Shown here in pieces: positions 36,578 through 43,564 of a stretch of DNA of 64,000 bases. The first letter of the stretch is position 1. Each line of letters opens with the position of its first letter. A model generated the notes under the pieces. It made no database searches, was not told the origin of the DNA, and saw only the letters and a program-made list of their open reading frames with translations. Source of the DNA: Ferrovum sp. PN-J185 (GTDB lineage: Bacteria > Pseudomonadota > Gammaproteobacteria > Burkholderiales > Ferrovaceae); the NCBI RefSeq assembly GCF_001581925.1, contig NZ_LQZA01000003.1, forward strand, positions 62,001 to 126,000. Direction: 5' to 3'. Both the position numbers and the translations under genes were made by a program.

Positions 36578-38803
36578 TTACACCTCCTTACTTAATTCAG
36601 CTTGATCTGCGGCCATAGTAACGACAAGTTTTCTACCTTGTTGAAGCGTGGTAGGTCCTTCGTCTTTAACTACTTTTTCTTTATTACCTGTTTTAATAAT
36701 TTGTACCCGTGTAGCAAATAACGCTAATTCACCTGTTTTTTCATCGGTTATAGGGTTGATAATTTTGAATGGGTTAACGCCACGATTATTTGCATATCTA
36801 CCATAAGAGCTATGCCCCTGACCAAAGGGAATGGATATCGTATTAGGTTGTATTCCTGGGAATAAGTAGGCTTTAGCCATTAACGACCCCATGGATGATT
36901 TCACTTCCAAAATATCGCCTTCACGTATTTGCATCTCTTCTGCAGTTTTAGGATGTATTTCGACCCACGAATCCCAAACTACCGTTGTCATTGGATCTGG
37001 TGACTCCTGTAACCAAGGTAAATTAGCGTGCTTCCCATCACGTAAATCTGCTTTTATTGAAGGAACAAAATAAAAAGGATAATTTACATCAAGAGGTTTA
37101 TTTTCTGCTTTAGGTAAATCTGCCGTATTTAGCTTAATTTTAGTGAACTCTGCCTCTTTCGGCGGAACATGTAAAACACCATTCATCAAAGCGCTGTCCC
37201 AAAATTCGTCGTCTGTCATAGATGACTTGAAGACAGGTTTTGACTTCACTACAGCTTCTCTAATATATGAATAATAATCTGGATATTTACTATAGTTTTT
37301 TGGATCACGTTCTTTCAATAGTACTAATAGTACATCACCAAAACTCTTCGTATGTGGATGTAGTTTTTCCATGAGTGGTTGTTGTATGCTAATTTCAATC
37401 CCTTCTGGCTGATAACTAGCAACGTGAGTACCAAACTCTTCTACTGGTGACAATAAAGGTAAAACCACATCACACATCTCAGCGGTTTCATCTAACTGAG
37501 TTACCATGGCAATTTTCAAAGAAACATTTTTGAATTTGTTTTTAATATCTACAAATGAGGGGCCTGTATAGATTGGATTGACACCCATAATCAACATGGC
37601 TTTTGTTTTTTTTGTATTTAGTTGATTATCTAGATTAACTAGAGATTGGTAACTTGCGTTAATCGGATTCATTTGAGGAAAAGGATTTTCTGTTGGCGGG
37701 GTGACTGTTTTACCAACATTTCCTAAAATAACATTCAATAACTCTATTGCGTAAGCATTTTGATATCCCTGCTTATGTCCTTCAGCCGTCGCACCAGATA
37801 AAACTAATGTAGGACTTTTCTCCCACATCATAGCAACCACATGACCTATCGCATCAGGATTAATACCTGTAATTTCTCCAACGGTATATTTGTCATATGC
37901 TTTGAGTGCCAACTTCAATTCTTCTGGCACGGTTTTATCGTATTCAGGATGTTGAACTAAGGCATTAGCAAGGCCCAAAGCAAACACGCCTTCAGTACCA
38001 GGACGAATTGGGTACCAACGATCAGCATTACCACCTGTCAAGGTCATTCTAGGTTCAATTTGAATTAATGTACCTCTGGGTGCTTTTCTAAATTGGGCAT
38101 ACTGTGTAGCCATAAACACAGGGGATACACCTGAACCTAGAAAATCATTACCAAATGACACGATTAATTTAGCATCTTTTACCTTTTGAACAGGATTACT
38201 GTAACCATACAGATTTTCTCTAACCGTTTCGCCCACTCGATTTGATAGAGCCTCGTAGGCTATATGATTTTTTGAATTGTAGCTTTCTAGAAAATTATCA
38301 ATCAAAACTTTTTGGTGGCCACTCACACCATTTGTTAAAAAGATAATTTCATCTCCTGAAATCTGACTATCTTTACCCAATCCTTGATTGATGACTTTAA
38401 TAGCCTGATCCCACGTAGCTGGAACAAGACTTTCACCATCTCTAATCATTGGGGTTGTTAGTCGATCAGGATTATATTGAACCTGAATACTCGCTTGACC
38501 TAATCCACAAATTTTACCTTTACTGATAATCGAGTTGGGATTACCTTCTAATTTAAGTACTCTCCCCTCTCTCACCCTACCCATAATGCCGCAGTTTGAC
38601 TGACACTGAGTACATGTAGAAGCATAAAACACACTATTACCAGGAACCACAAAATCTTCAGGTTGTACATAAGACTGTACTTTTTCTACCCCTGACTCAA
38701 TAGATGTGTTTCCGCAACCCGCTAAAGTTGCTGCCGCACCACTAATACCTAATACTTTTAGAAAATCTCTTCGATCTACAACTGGTTTTTTTTCAGTAGC
38801 CAT
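36578..38803 (-). CDS. actB1: Alternative complex III molybdopterin-enzyme-like subunit ActB1
   Basis: A 741-residue protein of the complex iron-sulfur molybdoenzyme family. A Tat signal DRRDFLKVLG (10-19) is followed by LAGC, which could also be a lipobox (Cys30). An N-terminal cluster motif has Cys64, 67, 71 and 99. Well-studied ActB proteins lack Mo and have lost this N-terminal site, so these four cysteines are noteworthy. The rest has the usual domain order through the C-terminal dinucleotide-type domain with HPKTAEEMQIREGD. It comes directly after actA. Confidence 0.9.
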   Translation of the reverse strand: MATEKKPVVDRRDFLKVLGISGAAATLAGCGNTSIESGVEKVQSYVQPEDFVVPGNSVFYASTCTQCQSNCGIMGRVREGRVLKLEGNPNSIISKGKICGLGQASIQVQYNPDRLTTPMIRDGESLVPATWDQAIKVINQGLGKDSQISGDEIIFLTNGVSGHQKVLIDNFLESYNSKNHIAYEALSNRVGETVRENLYGYSNPVQKVKDAKLIVSFGNDFLGSGVSPVFMATQYAQFRKAPRGTLIQIEPRMTLTGGNADRWYPIRPGTEGVFALGLANALVQHPEYDKTVPEELKLALKAYDKYTVGEITGINPDAIGHVVAMMWEKSPTLVLSGATAEGHKQGYQNAYAIELLNVILGNVGKTVTPPTENPFPQMNPINASYQSLVNLDNQLNTKKTKAMLIMGVNPIYTGPSFVDIKNKFKNVSLKIAMVTQLDETAEMCDVVLPLLSPVEEFGTHVASYQPEGIEISIQQPLMEKLHPHTKSFGDVLLVLLKERDPKNYSKYPDYYSYIREAVVKSKPVFKSSMTDDEFWDSALMNGVLHVPPKEAEFTKIKLNTADLPKAENKPLDVNYPFYFVPSIKADLRDGKHANLPWLQESPDPMTTVVWDSWVEIHPKTAEEMQIREGDILEVKSSMGSLMAKAYLFPGIQPNTISIPFGQGHSSYGRYANNRGVNPFKIINPITDEKTGELALFATRVQIIKTGNKEKVVKDEGPTTLQQGRKLVVTMAADQAELSKEV

Positions 38804-38845
38804 TTTCCCCTCCCAAATACTGTTGGCCTTTTAGCATTGCTTTAT

Positions 38846-39427
38846 TTATTTGTGACACATCCAGCAATCATTAGGACCATTTGTTGTTTTTAAATTAACG
38901 GCACTGATTTGATGATCTTTCTTATGACAATCAATACACCATCCCATTGAAATTGCTTTAACCCTTCTTGCCGTTGTCATATTTGCAACATCACCATGAC
39001 AGTATCCACACACCTCTCTTACAGGACGTTTGTCTTGGAAATAGAATCGTTGAATATGCCGCTCATGATTAAATCGAACAAAGTCTGGAAGATCATGTAC
39101 TTTTTTCCAGGGAATGGATTTGTGATTATCCCAATACCAAAATAACTTCTTAATTCTTGGTCGATCCCGCACCTCTGGAATCATTTTGTGACAACCAATA
39201 CACTTATCTAATCTAGGAATGCCTGAAACAGCACTTCTTCTGGCATAGGTATGACAATACATACAATTTATTTTCATCACATTAGCGTGAGTGTAATGCG
39301 GAAACTCTATTGGCTGTTCTACTTGCGGACCTAATGCGTTATAGCCATCAATTGTTTGAGTGCCAGGCGCTCCTCCAGCTTTAAATGGCTCAGCGTTTAT
39401 TGAATATGAAGCGCCCACTAGGGCCAT
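38846..39427 (-). CDS. actA: Alternative complex III pentaheme cytochrome ActA
   Basis: Five CxxCH sites at residues 55-59, 76-80, 140-144, 164-168 and 188-192 define ActA, the pentaheme electron-transfer subunit. The ATG at 39427 gives only a partial signal peptide (MALVGASYSINA) and no ribosome site of note. Upstream, GGAGGAGG precedes a GTG (39460-39462) that would start a full signal peptide, but a run of seven A puts it one base out of frame with actA. The true start therefore depends on a frame shift, transcript slippage or a sequence error. Confidence 0.92.
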   Translation of the reverse strand: MALVGASYSINAEPFKAGGAPGTQTIDGYNALGPQVEQPIEFPHYTHANVMKINCMYCHTYARRSAVSGIPRLDKCIGCHKMIPEVRDRPRIKKLFWYWDNHKSIPWKKVHDLPDFVRFNHERHIQRFYFQDKRPVREVCGYCHGDVANMTTARRVKAISMGWCIDCHKKDHQISAVNLKTTNGPNDCWMCHK

Positions 39428-39508
39428 TAACGATAAAACGAATAATATTTTTTTATAATCACGCCAATCTCCTCCTCCAAGATTAGACCAATGTAAGCGT
39501 CAGTTGTA

Positions 39509-39619
39509 TTTTTGCAACGCAAAAAACTTTTTTATTCTAAGAAACACTTGCATTAACGATAAAATTTGTTTATAGTGCAAATTGGGTTATTTTTTATTTT
39601 TTTGCTTTGCAGCAAAAAA
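39509..39619. repeat. Pair of TTTGC/GCAAA inverted repeats
   Basis: Two inverted repeats with arms TTTTTGC/GCAAAAA lie 72 bases apart. A smaller version TTTGC-TAA-GCAAA occurs at 19413-19425 upstream of the 42-codon gene at the other end of the island. The shared core suggests a common site rather than chance, but A/T-rich DNA yields such patterns often. Confidence 0.4.
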
Positions 39620-39716
39620 CATTTTTTCTTGTATACGCACTTAAAAACATTAGTTATCAGATTAACTTATTAAAACTTTACGAGTAATTTATTTTTCTTA
39701 TTATTTTCAGAGAAAC

Positions 39717-39750
39717 AAAAGGCGGCGTGCAATGCACCCCGCCTTGTTTT
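39717..39750 (-). terminator. Terminator of the HiPIP-like gene
   Basis: Stem GGCGG / CCGCC with an inner GTGC-AAT-GCAC stem, flanked by A-rich and T-rich arms, begins ten bases after the HiPIP-like stop. It could act in both directions. Confidence 0.8.
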
Positions 39751-39759
39751 TTACAACTA

Positions 39760-40050
39760 TTAACCAGCTTTTTGAACGAAGCCGTTGCAATAGCAATTTG
39801 GGCAAATTTCGTCATCGCCTGGATACAATTTACAACCACTGTGATCCAAGTTAGCTTTGTTTGGTAAGAAGTTCATACATACGGCACAGTGTTTTGCGCC
39901 ATTAGGTTTGTTTTGAAAATGCAAAGCTGCGCGCACAGCTGTGTTTTGTTTAGCAGATGCACCAGTTGAAAAACCAACTAAAGGTGCTGCAACCAAAGCA
40001 ATTGAACCCATCTTCAAAAGTTGACGACGTGAGTGTTTAATCTCTTCCAT
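39760..40050 (-). CDS. HiPIP-like high-potential iron-sulfur protein with extra cysteines
   Basis: A 96-residue protein with a Tat signal HSRRQLLK (6-13) and cleavage near ASA (33). The mature part of about 63 residues has HCAVCMNF and cysteines at 55, 58, 73, 83, 86 and 88. Classical HiPIP uses four cysteines, CxxC then C then C; Cys55, 58, 73 and 88 fit, and the CPNC pair (83 and 86) is additional. HiPIPs carry electrons between quinol-oxidising complexes and oxidases, or from iron. AGGGGG lies eight bases before the ATG. It has its own terminator. Confidence 0.82.
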   Translation of the reverse strand: MEEIKHSRRQLLKMGSIALVAAPLVGFSTGASAKQNTAVRAALHFQNKPNGAKHCAVCMNFLPNKANLDHSGCKLYPGDDEICPNCYCNGFVQKAG

Positions 40051-40374
40051 TTGGTATTCCCCCTAAAACTTGATGATTAATTAAACCAGTTTTCAAACTT
40101 TATATTTCGCATATGCATGCGACAGACCAGTCGTTTGAATAACTGACATGTGTTTAGCGTATCTCTAAAAAAAATTGTTGTCAAACGTTTGTTTGCATTC
40201 AATTTAAATAATTTGAACTTTGTTACAATTTAATACGATTCTTAAAAACTAATTCCAATTAAGTTATTGATCTGATATTTTTTTTGGGTTATTCTCGTAT
40301 CAAGTACCGATTTTAAAAAAACCAAAGAAGTATGTATTTAAAACTAACAATGCCTTTGACACTTGGGGGGGTAA
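40051..40374. promoter_or_regulatory. 324-base divergent promoter region
   Basis: This A/T-rich gap separates the divergent HiPIP-like and diheme cytochrome genes and must hold both promoters. A 10-bp palindrome CAAACGTTTG (40182-40191) lies near its middle. I saw no small gene. No -10/-35 pair is certain. Confidence 0.5.
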
Positions 40375-41118
40375 ATGTATAAGTCATTAAAAAAAGCTAG
40401 TTTAGCGCTGGCAGTAGCTTCAACATTAGTATCTAGTATTGCTATGGCTGAAGGTGTTCCAATGGATGGAAACCCCGCCAATGGAAAACAGATTTTCATG
40501 AATGGTAAGGGTCCTGTTGTTGCTTGTATGACCTGTCATGGTCCAACAGGTTGGGGAACTGAAGCCATGGGTGCACCACGTTTAGCTAACCTTGGTTATC
40601 CTTATATTGTTAAACAATTAACTGATCTTGCTGAGGGTAGACGTGTACCACAAGGTGCAGGTGCTGTTATGCCTTATTTTGCTAGTCAGTTAACTCCACA
40701 AGAAAGAAAAGATATTGCAGCCTACGTTAATACCTTAAACACCACACCGGAACTATCCGACGTGAAAGAACTCAAAGCTAGTGGACAGCCTGTGGGTGTT
40801 CGTTACAAGGGTGAGATTCTCGTTAAGTATGGTGTAGAAAATAAAGTTTCTGCCTGTGTTTCATGCCATGGTTACAATGGCCGCGGTGCTCCACCTATGT
40901 TCCCAGTTATTGGTCAACAAAAATTTACTTATTTAGTTAACCAATTACATAATTGGAGAGATGGTAGCCGTGCCAATGATCCTTTAGGTATGATGAGAGC
41001 TATTGCTAAAAACTTGACTGACCAAGATATTCTTGATGCAGCCACTTATTTATCAACAGCACCTCGTACTACTCAAGGTGGTAGCGATTACACCTCATTT
41101 AGTCCAAAAACACAGTAA
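40375..41118 (+). CDS. Diheme c4-like periplasmic cytochrome c
   Basis: A 247-residue protein with signal peptide (to AMAEG, about 25) and two cytochrome domains with CMTCH at 51-55 and CVSCH at 161-165. The GPTGWG and GYNGRG stretches after each heme, and the MPYF Met candidate near 100, follow the c4 pattern, in a longer form. It is a likely soluble electron carrier to an oxidase. A run of seven G ends three bases before the ATG, and a strong terminator follows. Confidence 0.9.
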   Translation: MYKSLKKASLALAVASTLVSSIAMAEGVPMDGNPANGKQIFMNGKGPVVACMTCHGPTGWGTEAMGAPRLANLGYPYIVKQLTDLAEGRRVPQGAGAVMPYFASQLTPQERKDIAAYVNTLNTTPELSDVKELKASGQPVGVRYKGEILVKYGVENKVSACVSCHGYNGRGAPPMFPVIGQQKFTYLVNQLHNWRDGSRANDPLGMMRAIAKNLTDQDILDAATYLSTAPRTTQGGSDYTSFSPKTQ

Positions 41119-41141
41119 TTCTTTATTGGATTAATGAGTAC

Positions 41142-41174
41142 AAAACCCGCCCTTTAAAGTGCGGGTTTTTTTTT
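41142..41174 (+). terminator. Rho-independent terminator
   Basis: Stem AAAACCCGC / GCGGGTTTT with a ten-base loop followed by a run of T, 24 bases after the diheme cytochrome stop. Clear terminator. Confidence 0.92.
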
Positions 41175-41187
41175 AAAAGAGATAAAT

Positions 41188-41760
41188 ATGGCAACAAGTA
41201 AATTTAGAATTGGTGAAAAGGTTTTATTTGGCATTATTGGGCTTATCGCAATCTTTGCGATTGTCAGTTTTGTTGGTCTTGAAATTTATAGATCAAAATT
41301 AAAACATCCGATGTATCAAATAAACGACTCCTTTAATTTCACCGAAGCAGGTCTTAGAGGCTCTGTTTTGTTTCGTGATCGGGGTTGTACAAGTTGTCAT
41401 CGGGCCGTTCGCAATGGAACCAATAATGGTGTTGATTTAGATGGAGTGGGTACGAAAAGAACATTTACATACTTAATCAACTTTTTACATAAACCTGAAG
41501 CTACCTATGATGCAAAAACTATCGATCATGGACCATTCAAAGAAGCTGCGTATGTTGCTAATTTACCTGCTAATGAATTGAACGACCTGGCTACTTTCTT
41601 ATCTGAATTAAAAGCAAGACAAGGTGCAGCAGATTCCCCAATGCCAATGCCTGAACGTTCTGGATTTGTTGATGAAATGGTTAAAATTTGGGCTCCTAAA
41701 AACTGGAAATCTGAACATAAAGACCTTAGAATAGAAGCTGGAGAGCCACCCGCAAAATAA
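41188..41760 (+). CDS. Membrane-anchored monoheme cytochrome c
   Basis: A 190-residue protein with one N-terminal helix (about 12-32) and a cytochrome domain with CTSCH at 67-71 and LDGVGT near 85-90. It resembles the anchored cytochrome at 27075-27566 (shared GEK before the helix, and LDG). It is followed by the second mini-CcoN gene 16 bases on, giving a cytochrome c plus half-CcoN pair. The long C-terminal tail is Pro/Glu rich. Confidence 0.88.
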   Translation: MATSKFRIGEKVLFGIIGLIAIFAIVSFVGLEIYRSKLKHPMYQINDSFNFTEAGLRGSVLFRDRGCTSCHRAVRNGTNNGVDLDGVGTKRTFTYLINFLHKPEATYDAKTIDHGPFKEAAYVANLPANELNDLATFLSELKARQGAADSPMPMPERSGFVDEMVKIWAPKNWKSEHKDLRIEAGEPPAK

Positions 41761-41776
41761 TAGGAGATAAATAAAA

Positions 41777-42364
41777 ATGACTACTGCTCGTCCTTATCAC
41801 GCTGAGATTTATAATCCAGTTTATACACGTTATACATTGTTATTTGTTTATGCTTGCGTTACTTACGCGATCATTGGATTTTCATGGGGTGCCATTATGG
41901 GTGGAATCCCTGCATTAAGAAACTTTGTTGATTATGCTCCGCATGGCAAATTAATTCTTCTTGCACATGGACACATCAATTTATTGGGGTGGGTAGAGAT
42001 GGCTATTTTTGGAGCTATTTACTACTTTATCCCACGTCTTGTTAACCGTCCTATTTATAGCTTAAAACTAGTAAAAATTCACTTTTGGATCCATAACGTT
42101 GGCTTGATGGGAATGGTTGTACTATTTACCTTAGCCGGTTCAATAGGTGGTTATACGCCCGATGCACACAGTGAACAAATGGTTAACCATCTTATGGCTG
42201 GGGTAGGTTTTTTTGGTACCTTAGTATTGTTGGCAAATATTATTTGGGGTTATAACATTTTTAAAACTGGTAAAAATGGACCGGATTATGTTGTCGCACC
42301 AGATAATAAAGTTGAACAATCTCGTTCTTCAAGTTTTTCAACTGGTAATTTAGTTAACTCATAA
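41777..42364 (+). CDS. Half-size CcoN-like protein (copy 2)
   Basis: A 195-residue membrane protein with about five helices. AHGHIN (His64, His66) matches the heme-ligand helix AHAHL of CcoN; RPIYSLKL and HFW follow as in CcoN (KLYSLTL, HFW), and the last helix also aligns with the CcoN C-terminus. The CuB-binding helices are absent. A related copy is at 19688-20251. It lies between the anchored cytochrome and a thioredoxin-like lipoprotein, and all seem co-transcribed. May bind a heme b; no catalytic role can be assumed. Confidence 0.78.
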   Translation: MTTARPYHAEIYNPVYTRYTLLFVYACVTYAIIGFSWGAIMGGIPALRNFVDYAPHGKLILLAHGHINLLGWVEMAIFGAIYYFIPRLVNRPIYSLKLVKIHFWIHNVGLMGMVVLFTLAGSIGGYTPDAHSEQMVNHLMAGVGFFGTLVLLANIIWGYNIFKTGKNGPDYVVAPDNKVEQSRSSSFSTGNLVNS

Positions 42365-42392
42365 TTATCAGTTATATAAAAATACGACAACC

Positions 42393-42905
42393 ATGAAAAA
42401 AGCTATTGCATTATCATTTATTGCTGCTGTATCTACATTGTCGATAACGGCTTGTACGCCCACAAGCCGTCTTCATGTTGGCTCTGAAGCCCCTAAAATT
42501 AGAACTAAAACTTTACAAGATGTAGGTGGTGATATGGCGAGAATTACCACCTACAGACAACCGGATAAAAGAATGTATCAATATTCGCTTGATCAGGCTT
42601 TATCAACCGGTAAACCTATCATGCTCGAATTTGCTACCCCTGGTCACTGCACGGTATGTGACCGTCAGTTACAAGAGGTAAAAGCATTGCTTGATAAGTA
42701 TCAGGGGCAAGTAATATTTTTGCATATGGATCAATATGAAAATCCTGATGCCTTTAAAGCCTATCAAGTTATGGGAGATCCTTGGAATTTCTTTATTGAC
42801 GGTAAAGGCATTGTTCGCTATGAACAACCAGGGCCTATGTTAATGACGGAAATGGATGCTGCTATCCAGAAAATGTTACCAAAACAAAATAACGCAAAGA
42901 ATTAA
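42393..42905 (+). CDS. Thioredoxin-like lipoprotein
   Basis: A 170-residue lipoprotein: lipobox ITAC with Cys21, then a thioredoxin-fold domain with CTVC at 86-89 in the GHCTVCDRQ stretch and a PWNFFID element near 130. The DsbD/DsbE- or SCO-like periplasmic location suggests handling of cytochrome c thiols or copper for oxidase maturation. It follows the mini-CcoN gene. The redox partner is not shown. Confidence 0.82.
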   Translation: MKKAIALSFIAAVSTLSITACTPTSRLHVGSEAPKIRTKTLQDVGGDMARITTYRQPDKRMYQYSLDQALSTGKPIMLEFATPGHCTVCDRQLQEVKALLDKYQGQVIFLHMDQYENPDAFKAYQVMGDPWNFFIDGKGIVRYEQPGPMLMTEMDAAIQKMLPKQNNAKN

Positions 42906-42906
42906 C

Positions 42907-43362
42907 GTGTCAAAAAAAGCCTTTACTCTACATCAAGATAAACAAGGATTAATCTGGGACTTAATGCTCTACATCCCTACCGTTGCTGCCCTATTAGGAC
43001 TATCAGCAAGTTTTTGGTTTCAAAACAACCCTTATTTAAGTTATCTACTCCTTTTTTTAGGTAGCTTTTTTGCTATAGCAGGAACAAATAGAATACTTAA
43101 AACAAGATTGATGATCTTGCCTAAGTCGCCAATTGCGTTAGAAGTTAATCTTGATGGAAAGTGGGTCAATATAAAATTAAGAAGCGGTCAGTCTATTGAG
43201 TTGATAAAACAAGTTAAATTTTTTAGAGATCTATCAGGTAAAAGTGTTGGTCTGTCAGGTATTGACGGTACTGGGCGTTTACAACAATTTGTGTTTCATA
43301 AAGGACAGTTTATTCTTGAAAAAGAATATGACGCATTAACTAAAGTATTTATAAAAGCTTAA
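42907..43362 (+). CDS. Two-helix membrane protein with C-terminal soluble domain
   Basis: From the GTG at 42907, one base after the previous stop, the protein has 151 residues. A longer frame from 42856 would overlap the lipoprotein gene by 50 bases and is unlikely. Two helices (about 21-40 and 43-61) precede an 85-residue domain with LDGKWVNIKLRSGQS that may be a PH-like or DUF2244-like beta domain. Its end overlaps the opposite-strand small gene by four bases. Function unknown. Confidence 0.7.
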   Translation: MSKKAFTLHQDKQGLIWDLMLYIPTVAALLGLSASFWFQNNPYLSYLLLFLGSFFAIAGTNRILKTRLMILPKSPIALEVNLDGKWVNIKLRSGQSIELIKQVKFFRDLSGKSVGLSGIDGTGRLQQFVFHKGQFILEKEYDALTKVFIKA

Positions 43363-43562
43363 CGCTTGTTTTTTCTTTTTTTATACACATCCCAAGCCAT
43401 ATAACTAATCGCCGCGGCAACCAGCAAGCACATTATCCCCATTAGGGAATATTCAGTCTTCTCTTCCACAACACCACCAACCACCATATGAACGGTATAG
43501 GCAGAGAGAAATAGTGAACTACAGCCCACTACAATGTAGACAAGAATTTCTTTAAAATCCAT
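43359..43562 (-). CDS. Small two-helix membrane protein
   Basis: A 67-residue protein with two helices (about 5-30 and 38-58) and a very basic tail KKRKNKR. It starts two bases after the stop of the 470-residue membrane protein, so the two are coupled. No family recognised. Confidence 0.65.
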   Translation of the reverse strand: MDFKEILVYIVVGCSSLFLSAYTVHMVVGGVVEEKTEYSLMGIMCLLVAAAISYMAWDVYKKRKNKR

Positions 43563-43564
43563 TG

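Larger units (their letters stand above)
39428..39759 (-). promoter_or_regulatory. 332-base gap upstream of actA with T-rich inverted repeats
   Basis: The gap holds no convincing gene. It contains two similar inverted repeats, TTTTTGC-N3-GCAAAAA (39509-39525) and TTTTTTGC-N6-GCAAAAAA (39598-39619), and the HiPIP terminator at its distal end. It is the likely promoter region of actABCDEF; the repeats may bind a regulator. Confidence 0.45.

Noticed and set aside
36578-38803. ActB1 as a nitrite oxidoreductase, arsenite oxidase or polysulfide reductase catalytic subunit
   Set aside because: The neighbours ActA (five hemes), DUF3341 ActD, ActE and two NrfD-like subunits define alternative complex III; no chaperone of those enzymes is present.
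40182-40191. Palindrome CAAACGTTTG as a known operator
   Set aside because: A single 10-bp palindrome in A/T-rich DNA, without a second copy, does not identify a regulator.
42856-42906. Longer N-terminus for the 151-residue membrane protein
   Set aside because: It would overlap the lipoprotein gene by 50 bases; the GTG one base after that stop is a better start.
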